Source: Promethearchaeota archaeon (lineage in GTDB: Archaea > Asgardarchaeota > Thorarchaeia > Thorarchaeales > Thorarchaeaceae). From it: a stretch of DNA of 64,000 nucleotides. The DNA lies in the NCBI GenBank assembly GCA_014728035.1, contig WJMJ01000078.1, positions 1-64,000 of the forward strand, in the 5' to 3' direction. How positions within the stretch are numbered: position 1 is the stretch's first letter; each line of letters begins with the position of its first letter. Below are positions 1 to 9,068 of the stretch, piece by piece. Below the pieces are notes generated by a model. It did not search any database, had not been told where the DNA came from, and saw nothing but the letters and a program-made list of their open reading frames with translations. The position numbers were made by a program, and so were the translations under genes.

Positions 1-1985
1 AACTTGGTGGTGCGCCAGTCGATGCCGGCCTGATAGGAGCAGGAGGGGCACTGCATAACGTCTTTAGTGAAGCTGAAGTAGGAATTAAGAGTGTCCTTGG
101 CGATTTTCTTGGTAAGGGCCCAAAGAGCGTCGGGGTCAGGGTTAGCCTCACCGAGAAAGATGTGAGTAAGAGCACCGCCATCCATGTAGGGATGGAACAT
201 ACCTTCTTTCTTGATACGGTCAGTCAATGGAAGGTCAGCACCAACATAGAGAGTTGTACTGTTTGAATAGTACGGGTTGGTGGCATCGCCCTTGAGATAC
301 TTACGAACTCCAGGATATGACCGATAGTCCTTCTTTGCAAGTCGTCCAGCTGCACTCTCTGCAGGGGTACGAGTGACACCAAAGGAAAGACCAGTTTCTT
401 CCTCGAATTCCTGCGCTCGTTGTTTGATGAATTTCAACACCTTGATACCGAAACGAGTTCCCTCGCGTTCATGAAGATGATAACCAGTAGCAATGTGAGC
501 CATCTCTTCGAATCCAACGGTTCCCAAAAGGAACTCACGTTTGGACATATCAATGAGGGGGTCTCCATTGGGTTTTGGCTGCGTATAGAAGGGGACACTA
601 CCACTGGCAATGAGACGGTCCATGAGTTGTTTCTTCTCAAGAATGACCTCTTTCGACAGTTCGATGTATTCATCAAGTTTTGAGAAGAGTCTGTCTTCAT
701 CAGCGCGACCGATCCATGCAGCACGTCCGAAGTTGGGAGTCACCATTTGAGAGGCCCCAAAGACCATATTGCCTGTGAGGAATTCTTCCATCTCTTCATC
801 ATTGCTTGCAGTCCAGAGATGAGAACAACAGCTGCTGCAACCAGCCTCAATACTAGAGCGCCAGTTGAGATAGTTCTCGAAATAGGGAGAGCCATGTTTT
901 GCTGTCAGTTCGGCAACAAGTCGCCAGGACTCATCATATTCTGGCTTCATGAACTCTTCGCGAAGAACGATGTTTGGTTTGGGAAAACTGAAACCCTTCC
1001 CCTTTGCGTCACCTGCCATCATGACCTCCATAAAGGCATTGAAGAACTGACGAGCCTCATCTTCGAAATCACCGTAAGTTACTTCGGTTTCTTTTCCACC
1101 TGGTAAGACTGCAGGAACATCACGCATGATTTTTGGAATACCAGGAGTGAGGTCCACACTTGAAAAAATGACCTGTCCACCACGAGCAACGTATTGTTGA
1201 GTGAGTGTGAAGATCAGTTGTTGAGCGGCCTGTTTGATTTTTTTGTAAGATAACCCTTGCATAAATGGAGCAAGGAATGTGTTGAAGAAGAAATATCCTT
1301 GACCGCCAGCAAAAGAACTCTGTGCTGCTGCGAGCCAGATTGCAGAATGATTCATTGCTACAGCAAGATGTTTCGCGGGTCCAGCTGCGCTAGAATGCAT
1401 GCCACCAAGACCGTCTGGAGCTATACCAAGTTTGAGTACTTGACGCAAGTCCCAAGTAGCACAATAGTCACGAGTAGAGAAGTACTCTCGGTCTTTGATA
1501 TAGATGTCACCTTTCATATGAGCATCAGCAAGATGTGTTGGAATACTAAGGTAGGTATGCTGTTCCATAACTTGGTCGTGAACTAGTTTTGCTATTGTTT
1601 CAGGATTTCGCATGAGATTTGCATTGGAAGTATGATCGCCTGGGTCGTGGATAAGCTGGCTGAGATCGTACATTGGAATACCAACACGAGTATAGAGAAT
1701 ACGTTCTCTCTCCATACCCATTTCAGCTAGAACACTGTTACACATCTCTCGAATTAGAGGACCGGATAGAAACTTGATTCCAGAAGCTACAATACGATCC
1801 ATAACACGAACTGCAACTAGTTGGGCATCGGAACGACTCAGATGGGCTTCCTGAATGAGACTATCGATGATGCAATTTGCATCAAAAGATTCCATGGTAC
1901 CACTGGTCGTTCTAACCTTTGGTAGTTTTTTCTCGCGCAAGCGGATATCCTCAGCGTCAATAATAGTTGATCGTATGTCAGTCAT
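1..1985 (-). CDS. nrdD: Anaerobic (class III) ribonucleoside-triphosphate reductase, C-terminus cut off by the window
   Basis: Reduces ribonucleoside triphosphates to deoxyribonucleotides under anoxia with a glycyl radical. The visible 661 codons begin at ATG 1985. Residues about 24-103 form an ATP-cone regulatory domain (VRTTSG, then helices). The reductase barrel follows, with a conserved-looking cysteine in DYCATWD (Cys175) and a Cys-rich AGCSSCCSHLW segment (Cys383, 386, 387) on the finger-loop side, ahead of family-typical blocks such as EFLLGTVGFEE. The C-terminal glycyl-radical loop and any zinc cysteines beyond CPSC lie outside the window. The redoxin gene ends 4 bases upstream, so the two are almost certainly co-transcribed. 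That pairing suggests a redoxin-reduced rather than formate-reduced enzyme; this is an inference. The family call is secure. Confidence 0.95.
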   Translation of the reverse strand, partial: MTDIRSTIIDAEDIRLREKKLPKVRTTSGTMESFDANCIIDSLIQEAHLSRSDAQLVAVRVMDRIVASGIKFLSGPLIREMCNSVLAEMGMERERILYTRVGIPMYDLSQLIHDPGDHTSNANLMRNPETIAKLVHDQVMEQHTYLSIPTHLADAHMKGDIYIKDREYFSTRDYCATWDLRQVLKLGIAPDGLGGMHSSAAGPAKHLAVAMNHSAIWLAAAQSSFAGGQGYFFFNTFLAPFMQGLSYKKIKQAAQQLIFTLTQQYVARGGQVIFSSVDLTPGIPKIMRDVPAVLPGGKETEVTYGDFEDEARQFFNAFMEVMMAGDAKGKGFSFPKPNIVLREEFMKPEYDESWRLVAELTAKHGSPYFENYLNWRSSIEAGCSSCCSHLWTASNDEEMEEFLTGNMVFGASQMVTPNFGRAAWIGRADEDRLFSKLDEYIELSKEVILEKKQLMDRLIASGSVPFYTQPKPNGDPLIDMSKREFLLGTVGFEEMAHIATGYHLHEREGTRFGIKVLKFIKQRAQEFEEETGLSFGVTRTPAESAAGRLAKKDYRSYPGVRKYLKGDATNPYYSNSTTLYVGADLPLTDRIKKEGMFHPYMDGGALTHIFLGEANPDPDALWALTKKIAKDTLNSYFSFTKDVMQCPSCSYQAGIDWRTTK

Positions 1986-1989
1986 TCTG

Positions 1990-2271
1990 TTAGTTCACTC
2001 CCACATCTTTGCGAATTCCATCAACGGTAGGAATTGTACCAGCGTAGAGTAGTTTCAATGCTCCGTTATTCTCCAGGATGATCGAGGGAGTGCTAGCGAT
2101 AAAGATCTGTTCTTCTAATAATCTGAATTCCAAATCAGGGTTCATATTCTGCAAGTCAACAGTTTTCACAGCAACTTCTCCTTCAGCAAATGCTTCCTCC
2201 AAGACTGCTTTAGCAGCAGGACAATTTACACAAGATTCCTGTGTGAATAGATATAGAATGATATCTGACGT
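1990..2271 (-). CDS. Small thioredoxin/glutaredoxin-like protein, probable electron donor to NrdD; apparent ACG start
   Basis: A thioredoxin-fold protein of about 93 residues: first beta strand IILYLF, redox motif CVNC, a cis-proline-type segment (STPSIIL) and a C-terminal GTIPT strand. It sits directly upstream of nrdD with a 4-base gap. Redoxins of the NrdH type are known to reduce some class III reductases, so that job is inferred here. The start is odd. Reading back from CVNC, the frame closes at a TAG (2287-2289) with no ATG, GTG or TTG before the motif. A strong Shine-Dalgarno site (GGGAGG) lies seven bases before ACG at 2269-2271, which I take as the start. ATT at 2275-2277 is the alternative. 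A base error turning ATG into ACG is possible. Confidence 0.75.
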   Translation of the reverse strand, partial: TSDIILYLFTQESCVNCPAAKAVLEEAFAEGEVAVKTVDLQNMNPDLEFRLLEEQIFIASTPSIILENNGALKLLYAGTIPTVDGIRKDVGVN

Positions 2272-2293
2272 ATTAATTCCTCCCGGCTAATGA

Positions 2294-2324
2294 AGTCTGA
2301 CGGGTCCTCTTCCCGATGTAGACT
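2294..2324 (-). promoter_or_regulatory. Hairpin in the leader of the redoxin-nrdD operon
   Basis: Two stacked complementary blocks, AGTCT/AGACT and CGGG/CCCG, enclose a seven-base loop about ten bases upstream of the Shine-Dalgarno site. It could tune translation or be a regulator site. The complementarity is seen; a function is only guessed. Confidence 0.3.
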
Positions 2325-2692
2325 ATTTGAGATTTGAAATCTTTGCATAAAAGATTTGTCGCACCGTAATTGGCTCTCTGAACACGAAATAAGGCACTCT
2401 GAGAGGGATGAAAAGAGGAAGAGGTGTACATACTAGAATTTTGATGTAATCCTTAATATTCTCATTCCAAAAGGTATACACAATCCAACACTTAACGCCG
2501 TTAATTCTCAAGATTTGTGCAGACATATAATATACCATACCTTAGCTTCCACTGCAAGACTTTGTTGGTCTGGACCTTGAAGAATCCGATAAAACACGCG
2601 CCAATTGAGCGTGTACTAAGTAGCACCTCAGGCAAACTCCAAAGAGTGATAAGCCGAATAGAATCGGAGAGTACACGAAGGTAGATATCGAA
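2325..2692. other. Intergenic region between the divergent nrdD and thyA genes
   Basis: No convincing gene, tRNA or repeat is seen. The stretch should hold the two divergent promoters. An A/T-rich block around 2525-2538 (ATAATATACC) is a plausible TATA region. A short minus-strand reading frame at 2323-2538 has no recognisable family or good ribosome site and was not called. Confidence 0.4.
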
Positions 2693-3316
2693 ATGCCAAC
2701 ATATCTCAGAGCGAAAACACCTGTAGAGGGTTGGAAGAGAATTGTAAGATTGATAATGACTGACGGATTAGTTCGTGAGGATGAACGAAAAAGTGGAACA
2801 CGTTGGTTAGAAAACGTGATGATTCACATCAGACATCCATTCAAACAACGAGTAAGTAAGAGCTATCCATTCAGTGAACGAGTATTGAAAGAAAAATATT
2901 CTACACAGTTACTCAATCCAGATAGGCTAGATTTTGATTACACCTATGGAGAGAGACTGAATGCGTGGGGAGAAGAATCCATTAACCAGATAGAGTACGT
3001 CATTTCAAAACTTAAGAAGAATCCAAATACCCGAAGAGCCGTTGCAACAACATGGGATCCAAGAAAGGATATCGTTGTAGATGAAGTGCCATGTTTGAAT
3101 CATTTCGTCTTCATGAAAAGATCAGACCAACTAGATGTTTCTGTGATGATAAGATCAAATGATATGTATGGAGCTTGGCCTGCTAACGTCTATGCATTGG
3201 GCGACCTACTACGATATGTATGTGATCAGACAAATATGACTGTAGGAACTATTACAACTCTCTCTGTTAATGCTCACATCTATGAGCATGATTGGGAAAC
3301 AGCAATTAATATCTAA
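2693..3316 (+). CDS. thyA: Thymidylate synthase, archaeal ThyA type
   Basis: Methylates dUMP to dTMP. The 207-residue protein is shorter than bacterial ThyA (about 264) but close to archaeal members. The dUMP-binding and catalytic block is visible: VDEVPCLNHF with the catalytic cysteine, then the substrate-binding RSNDMYGAWPANVYAL (counterpart of the RSxDxxLGxPFN motif) and the C-terminal NAHIYEHDW. An early DFDYTYGERL segment matches the family's YG.R motif. The folate donor in this lineage may be a tetrahydropterin other than tetrahydrofolate. Divergent from the nrdD operon, it completes a small dNTP-synthesis neighbourhood. The family call is firm. Confidence 0.9.
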   Translation: MPTYLRAKTPVEGWKRIVRLIMTDGLVREDERKSGTRWLENVMIHIRHPFKQRVSKSYPFSERVLKEKYSTQLLNPDRLDFDYTYGERLNAWGEESINQIEYVISKLKKNPNTRRAVATTWDPRKDIVVDEVPCLNHFVFMKRSDQLDVSVMIRSNDMYGAWPANVYALGDLLRYVCDQTNMTVGTITTLSVNAHIYEHDWETAINI

Positions 3317-3353
3317 AACACAGAGGGAATATTTTTAACTTAAGCCAAGTCAT

Positions 3354-3998
3354 ATGTTTCCTGTTGTAACTATACCGGAGTCACCTAATTTGGATAATCA
3401 TGACAAAGAAATCATTTCCATGTTACTGGAAGATGGAAGAAGAAGCCTCTCAGAAATTGGTGATAAGATTGGAATGTCTCATGTTGCTATCAGCAAACGT
3501 CTGGATAAGCTGCTATCAGATGATCAAATTAGAATCCAAGCTGGAGTGAATGCGGAATCACTAGATGCAAAAATTCTCTTCGTTGGCATAGAAACCGAAA
3601 ATATGGATGTAACCGAGTACCTTATTGAAAAATACCAGAAATGCCCGAGAATACTAACACTGGCCCCTGTTACAGGACGTTACAACCTTTTTGCGGTGAT
3701 GGTAGTTGAAGATACATGGACATTGGAGTCGATAATCGGAACATGTAGTATAAGCACTGAAAAAGGTGTAAGAAAATCCGAATCATGGTTTGGAAATGCA
3801 CCTATTGTGCCAAAGTATCTACCAATAGATCTAAGCCCTGAACAATCCGATGATGATATATCCCCCTGTGGAAGGACATGTGCAGATTGCAGAAGATATG
3901 AGATTAACAAATGTGTCGGTTGTCCACCATCCTCCGTCTATGAAGGGATGCTTTGGAAGTCAGATAAAACAAAACCTAGACGAAGAAGCAGAAAGTAA
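3354..3998 (+). CDS. Lrp/AsnC-type transcription regulator with a Cys-rich C-terminal tail
   Basis: Residues about 14-62 form a winged helix-turn-helix (MLLEDGRRSLSEIGDKIG, then AISKRLDKLL). Residues about 75-150 resemble the effector-sensing RAM-like region of the Lrp family. The last 50 residues are unusual: CGRTCADC, seven residues, then CVGC, a spacing that could bind zinc or an Fe-S cluster. This suggests a metal- or redox-sensing variant, although no ligand can be named. An A/T-rich element (TTTTTAACTTA) lies about 15-25 bases before the ATG, so the transcript may be nearly leaderless. It lies between thyA and an acyltransferase with no obvious operon partner. Confidence 0.8.
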   Translation: MFPVVTIPESPNLDNHDKEIISMLLEDGRRSLSEIGDKIGMSHVAISKRLDKLLSDDQIRIQAGVNAESLDAKILFVGIETENMDVTEYLIEKYQKCPRILTLAPVTGRYNLFAVMVVEDTWTLESIIGTCSISTEKGVRKSESWFGNAPIVPKYLPIDLSPEQSDDDISPCGRTCADCRRYEINKCVGCPPSSVYEGMLWKSDKTKPRRRSRK

Positions 3999-4048
3999 CT
4001 AAGAGTAAAAGTTAACTTTTAAGGCTCAGTCATGCTATCGTGACAAAA

Positions 4049-4636
4049 ATGACAGACTACTTTGTTCATGAGAAAGCAGTTGTAGACAAAGGCGCAGATA
4101 TTGGGAAAGATACTCGAATATGGCACTTTGCTCATGTTCGTGGAACCGCAAAGATTGGCAGAGGATGCAACATTGGAAAAGATGTCTATATCGATGCGGA
4201 TGTAGTGATTGGTGATAATGTAAAGATTCAAAATGGAGTTTCAGTGTATCATGGAGTCACCATCGAAGATGACGTTTTTTGTGGGCCACACATGACATTT
4301 ACAAATGATATGTATCCACGAGCATTTGGAGAGTCTTGGGCAGTCGTCAAAACACTAGTGAAAAAAGGGGCATCCATTGGAGCTCATGCAACAATAGTTT
4401 GTGATACAACTCTTGGTGAATATTGTATGATTGGTAGTGGAGCAGTTGTCACACGAGATGTTCCTGCATACGGGCTTGTCGTTGGAAATCCTGCAAAGCT
4501 GATTGGTTTCGTGTGCAAATGTGGAATACCCCTAAAGCATGAAACAGAAAAATCTGACCAAGAGGTATCATTCAAATGTGATGCTTGTGACGAAGAAATA
4601 ATTATCCCGAGAAAAGTGTACGAACAGGTTGGATAG
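4049..4636 (+). CDS. Left-handed beta-helix acyltransferase (WbpD/WlbB-like sugar N-acetyltransferase) with zinc ribbon
   Basis: Hexapeptide-repeat transferase. Repeats such as [32 protein letters not shown] and [10 protein letters not shown] run from about residue 10 to 155 and predict a trimeric beta-helix. The order IWHFAHV ... NGVSVYHG ... [11 protein letters not shown] matches enzymes that acetylate UDP-3-amino-sugars for surface polysaccharide; the exact substrate is not shown. The last 45 residues add a zinc-ribbon-like unit (CKCG ... CDAC), which is not typical of bacterial WbpD. An A/T-rich element (ACTTTTAAGG) about 30 bases upstream suggests a near-leaderless transcript starting at this ATG; GTG at 4040 is an alternative start. 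Confidence 0.8.
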   Translation: MTDYFVHEKAVVDKGADIGKDTRIWHFAHVRGTAKIGRGCNIGKDVYIDADVVIGDNVKIQNGVSVYHGVTIEDDVFCGPHMTFTNDMYPRAFGESWAVVKTLVKKGASIGAHATIVCDTTLGEYCMIGSGAVVTRDVPAYGLVVGNPAKLIGFVCKCGIPLKHETEKSDQEVSFKCDACDEEIIIPRKVYEQVG

Positions 4637-4642
4637 TAACTA

Positions 4643-6724
4643 TTGTCTCATCTCTACAAGAAGTTTGTTTCAGAACGAGTTTCCGGTCTTGTAAATGCAA
4701 CAGATAAAATTAGAAATTGTACTGTAATTGCACATATTGACCATGGTAAGACAACGCTGACAGATTCCTTAATTGCATCCTCAGGACTTCTCTCAAAGGA
4801 AGTAGCTGCAAGTGCTCGCCTACTTGACTATGATATGATTGAGCAGGAGAGAGGGATAACTATCAAAGCTTCTAGCATATCTTTGGTGCATAAGGTCAAT
4901 AATGATGAATATCTTATTCATCTGATTGATACCCCCGGACACATCGATTTTTCAAGCCATGTTACACGAGGCTTACGATTGACTGATGGTGCTATTGTTG
5001 TAGTTGATGTGATTGAAGGCATTATGGTACAAACAGAAACAGTTACTCGTCAGGCATTAGAAGAACTAGTCAGACCGATTCTATTTGTTAACAAAGTTGA
5101 TAGACTGATCAAAGAAAAAAGACTGGACACTATGAAAATTGCAAAAGAAATCAACAAGACTGTTAAAGAATATAATGACCTTCTTGGAAAGTATCTAGAT
5201 GAGAAAGAATTGGAGAAATGGGAGATTTCATTTATTTCTGGAAATCTCAGTATTGGATCTGCAATTGATAAATGGGGATTCGGATTTGAGGAACTAAGAG
5301 AAAAAGCTGGTAGTAGCAAACCCAAAGAATTAGCTAATGCGTTTCTGGAGATAATCGAGGATATAGTTGAGTCCTATAAAACAGGGAATGAAAAGGAGTT
5401 AGAAGACAAATATCCTATTGCGAAAGTCATTCTGGATACAGTAGTTGAAAAACTTCCAAGTCCTAAGGATGCTCAGAAATATCGTATTCCTAAATTCTGG
5501 ACAATACTCGAGAACTCTATGATTTATGATAACATGATTCAATGTAGTTCTAATGGCCCATGTGTAGTCGTTGTGAGTAATGTACAGCCAGACAGACATG
5601 CTGGGAACGTAGCTACTGTAAGAGTGTTTTCAGGAACACTCAAGAGAGGAGTCCCACTAAGAAACATCAGAACAAAGCAAGCTGATAAGAGCCTTCAGAT
5701 TGGCATCCAGATGGTTAAAGCAAAAGCAGCTTTGCAAGAAGTACCAGCTGGAAATCTTGCTTTCATCACGGGTGTGAAAGGGGTTGCGATCGGCGATACT
5801 CTGGTAGATGACGTAAAAGAAACAATTGAAGCAATGTCCGTTCTTCAATACCCAACAGAACCTGTCGTAACATACACCATTGAACCTAGACGATTGTCAG
5901 AACTTGGGTCTATTTCAGAACCAATAGAAGAATATGCAAAAACAGATCCAGCTCTTGATTTTCAAGTAAATCCGGAAACAGGTGAGATGCTTCTTTCAGG
6001 TGCGGGAGAGTTGCATGTCGAAATTAGTATACAAATGTTAGAGCGAAAAGGGGTTCGAGTACAATTGGGACAACCTATGGTTCTGCTAAAAGAACAACTA
6101 ACAAGAGATGGAGCTTCGTGCTCGGCAGGAAATGTTCCACATAGTGAGTTTACAGTAACAGCAAAAATCACTCCAGAGGATGAAATGCAATTTTCAGGAA
6201 CGATATTGGAATCGAATCCGCAGACAAGCTGCTATCTTGTGGATGAAACACATTCAATAAATCAAAATAGCGATGAAGCACAATGGATTCGAGAGGGTTT
6301 TAGATATTTAATCCAACAGGGATTGGTCAGAGGAGAAAGGATGCGACGGTTATCAATCCATATTGAAAGAGCTAAAATCAGATATGAGGGGCCAGAAACA
6401 TCATGGGCGGATGTCACATCACCTCTAATCAGAGCAGCAAGAGCAAGTATAAAGACCGGTAAGCCAGAGGTGCTTGAACCATGGCTGAAGATGGAGTTTA
6501 GTAGTCCGGAAGAATACGTTGGAACCCTTACTTCCATTCTCTCAAAGAGAAAAGGACGAGTCATCAGTATAGACTCACTGAGAACTCAATACAAAGTAGA
6601 AGCGGAATTGCCGGTGAGTGAGTCTTTTGGTATTGCAAATGAAATTCGAACTGCTACTTCAGGATGGGTTTCATGGGGTGCTCAAACTGGAGAATATAGA
6701 AGCCTAGACGAAAAAGGGAATTAG
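4643..6724 (+). CDS. aEF-2 paralogue lacking the diphthamide histidine
   Basis: Translational GTPase of 693 residues with a TTG start, six bases after the acyltransferase stop. The G domain is intact: AHIDHGKT (30-37), ERGITIK (69-75), DTPGH (96-100) and NKVD (150-153). Domains II to V are present. The tip of domain IV is altered. From memory, canonical aEF-2 reads AKLHEDAIHRGPAQV there. Here the same 37-residue stretch, which aligns without gaps up to LEP, starts AKIRYEGPETSWADV. The modified histidine is therefore replaced by Glu585, and the following Arg-Gly is also lost. Second EF-2 copies of this kind have been described in Asgard genomes that lack diphthamide synthesis. Whether it still translocates is unknown, and a canonical fusA is expected elsewhere in the genome. 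Confidence 0.9.
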   Translation: MSHLYKKFVSERVSGLVNATDKIRNCTVIAHIDHGKTTLTDSLIASSGLLSKEVAASARLLDYDMIEQERGITIKASSISLVHKVNNDEYLIHLIDTPGHIDFSSHVTRGLRLTDGAIVVVDVIEGIMVQTETVTRQALEELVRPILFVNKVDRLIKEKRLDTMKIAKEINKTVKEYNDLLGKYLDEKELEKWEISFISGNLSIGSAIDKWGFGFEELREKAGSSKPKELANAFLEIIEDIVESYKTGNEKELEDKYPIAKVILDTVVEKLPSPKDAQKYRIPKFWTILENSMIYDNMIQCSSNGPCVVVVSNVQPDRHAGNVATVRVFSGTLKRGVPLRNIRTKQADKSLQIGIQMVKAKAALQEVPAGNLAFITGVKGVAIGDTLVDDVKETIEAMSVLQYPTEPVVTYTIEPRRLSELGSISEPIEEYAKTDPALDFQVNPETGEMLLSGAGELHVEISIQMLERKGVRVQLGQPMVLLKEQLTRDGASCSAGNVPHSEFTVTAKITPEDEMQFSGTILESNPQTSCYLVDETHSINQNSDEAQWIREGFRYLIQQGLVRGERMRRLSIHIERAKIRYEGPETSWADVTSPLIRAARASIKTGKPEVLEPWLKMEFSSPEEYVGTLTSILSKRKGRVISIDSLRTQYKVEAELPVSESFGIANEIRTATSGWVSWGAQTGEYRSLDEKGN

Positions 6725-6725
6725 T

Positions 6726-9014
6726 TCATTGTCTAAGATAATATCGCCGGTTCATCTCTTGACCTAATCTGTTCAGAACTCGTCTATCAACTAATGCTAT
6801 ATTATCCATCATAATCAAAGCTCGAGTGACATTTGAGAAAATTGCATTTAGATATGGCTGTGCTTGAGATAGATTGGATTGTTCAACCATTTGAAGATAT
6901 GCTTCTGCAATTTTTGTAAGACCCAACCAATCCTCTGTCAAAATAAAATCAAATCGTGCGGGTACTTCTAATTTGGTTAGTTTTTCTTCACCCCAATCAA
7001 TCTCGGAATTGTAATGAGTTTGCAGGGAGAGAGCAAAACGTAATAGAATATTTGCCAAGGATCCAGATGTTGCAATTATGAATTCAGCGGATTCAGAATA
7101 ATCGGTTTCAACTCTTGATACAACATCAAATGCTTTTGCGGACTGATACAGGCCATTTGATAATTCGGAATAATCCTTATTCTCATAGAAGGCTTTTATG
7201 GTTCTAGCGAGTGTTGTCTGACCGAGCCAATAATGAGCCAACAAGTCATCAATTTCGTGAAGGGGTCTATCAACAGCATCATGAATAACAATACCCATTT
7301 GAAGTCGTACCGTTTCGAGATTCATTTTTGCTGTTGCCATAGATGATAGTAAATGGGCTACCTCAGAGAGATTTTCATCTTCATTCGATATTCTTTTTGC
7401 TTCATCCCGGAGGTTTTTCCAAGTTCGTTCAACATATGGAATCAGGAGAGATAATCCACGGATGAAGATAGCGTTGTTGTCTATTTGGTGATCAGAAAGC
7501 ATTCTGTTGAGATCATCAAATAATCGTAGCAGCCTCCTATCTAGTGTATTATTGTGCCTAAGAGTCAACCAGACAATATCATATGTTGCAATAGCTACCT
7601 CAACAAAAGCTCGTTTATCAGTAGGAAATAGAGGTACATATTGAGTAAGGATTTCTCTTAATTCTGCTTGATGACTTCCTTCACTCATTCGTAAATCCAA
7701 TAATCTCCTTCCAAGCTGTGTGCTAAGATATCCGATTTCTCCAATTGAGCCACCTTCACTCAAATCTTGTCGAATATCGATTGCTCTTTCAAAAGCTTCT
7801 AGTCCAATTGTCCAAAACTCATCAGATTCAGTAGACAAGCAAATCCAACCAATTGCATTCTCGGTTCTTGCTAGCTCAATACTAATGTCTCGATCGTATT
7901 TCTCTAATTCTACTAGCACAGATTTTGCACGAGACATAAACTCGATACTACGTGTCATACTCTCATGGTCCCCAAGCATTCCATAAGAGAAGCCAAGACA
8001 CACCAGACACTTGTAATGATTAAAGATTAGATTTGGATTAGATTCATCATGAACCTCATAGAATTTTAGAGATGATGATAGCCATTCAATGGCTTGGGGA
8101 ACACCTTCACGCCATCCGTTTGCAAGGATATTAGATCCAATCACTACACCAGCTAATGCTGCAAAATCTTCATCACAGTCAGTTGTTTCTATTGCATCTA
8201 AGCAAGCTTGAGATGCTTCTTGAGCAAGCGCACGAGCAGATTCATAGGGAATTGATTCATCACGTGTTTCATTTACGCTCAACTGAAGTAGGACTGATGC
8301 AATCAGGGCGGGATCATCTTTTTCCCGAACAGTCACCTCTAATTTCTTGAGAAGTGTCCGCGCATCATGATATAGACCTAACTCAGTGAGTACCAAGGAA
8401 GCGTTTAAACTGACTTCAATGTTCAAATCCAACAATCCAAGTTTCTTGGTATGGGAAATCAACGAGTTCAATAGAGCGTCAGCACAATCAAAAAGACCAA
8501 ACTCAATCAATTTCCAAGCTATTTGATGAGATTCATGTAATGTTAATTCGGAAGAGAACTTATGCCCACGGCTTAGTATTGCGTCAATGATAGCAATGGT
8601 TTGATCTGTCAGAAATGGTATCAATGGGCGAAGATTAAGTTTCAATGCATTATCCATTGCCATACCATATTCACCCATGATATCAAGCAATTGTGGAATT
8701 GCATACATATCGGGAAGAATATCCAATTCGTTCAGTCGATAGCCGCTTGTATATCGTGTATCAAGTAGTAACAAGAGTTCAGGTAGAACCCTATCTTCAC
8801 TAAAAGAAAGACGCACTACCAATTCAGTGAGTTTAGTATTTGCTACTTCAGGACGGCGAAGGATTATTTCTTCAATTACACGTGCGATTTCGAAATACAA
8901 CTCGGAGTCAGCTGATGCCCTGATACCCAGAGATTGTATTGTGGATAACCCATCATCAAGTGACATAGATGCATAGAGAATGTCTCTAATGGTTGCGTTA
9001 AGTGCTGACTCCAC
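6726..9014 (-). CDS. Large helical-repeat (TPR-like) protein of unknown function
   Basis: The 762-residue protein is almost entirely alpha-helical by composition, with paired amphipathic helices recurring about every 35-40 residues (for example LTELGLYHDARTLLKKLEV and LGFSYGMLGDHESMTRSIEF). No enzymatic motif, signal peptide or membrane segment is seen. It starts at GTG 9014 with a good AGAGGAG site eight bases upstream, and is the last gene of a minus-strand run of redoxin, KaiC-like, KaiC-like and this gene. A scaffold or sensor for those ATPases is plausible but inferred. It ends two bases from the convergent EF-2 paralogue. Confidence 0.6.
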   Translation of the reverse strand: MESALNATIRDILYASMSLDDGLSTIQSLGIRASADSELYFEIARVIEEIILRRPEVANTKLTELVVRLSFSEDRVLPELLLLLDTRYTSGYRLNELDILPDMYAIPQLLDIMGEYGMAMDNALKLNLRPLIPFLTDQTIAIIDAILSRGHKFSSELTLHESHQIAWKLIEFGLFDCADALLNSLISHTKKLGLLDLNIEVSLNASLVLTELGLYHDARTLLKKLEVTVREKDDPALIASVLLQLSVNETRDESIPYESARALAQEASQACLDAIETTDCDEDFAALAGVVIGSNILANGWREGVPQAIEWLSSSLKFYEVHDESNPNLIFNHYKCLVCLGFSYGMLGDHESMTRSIEFMSRAKSVLVELEKYDRDISIELARTENAIGWICLSTESDEFWTIGLEAFERAIDIRQDLSEGGSIGEIGYLSTQLGRRLLDLRMSEGSHQAELREILTQYVPLFPTDKRAFVEVAIATYDIVWLTLRHNNTLDRRLLRLFDDLNRMLSDHQIDNNAIFIRGLSLLIPYVERTWKNLRDEAKRISNEDENLSEVAHLLSSMATAKMNLETVRLQMGIVIHDAVDRPLHEIDDLLAHYWLGQTTLARTIKAFYENKDYSELSNGLYQSAKAFDVVSRVETDYSESAEFIIATSGSLANILLRFALSLQTHYNSEIDWGEEKLTKLEVPARFDFILTEDWLGLTKIAEAYLQMVEQSNLSQAQPYLNAIFSNVTRALIMMDNIALVDRRVLNRLGQEMNRRYYLRQ

Positions 9015-9068
9015 TTTTATTACTCCTCTCGGTCAACTTCTGAACACAATCATATGCCAATAAGTCTT

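Noticed and set aside
2323..2538. A 71-codon minus-strand reading frame in the nrdD/thyA intergenic region
   Set aside because: No ribosome site, no recognisable motif, and a composition like translated promoter DNA.
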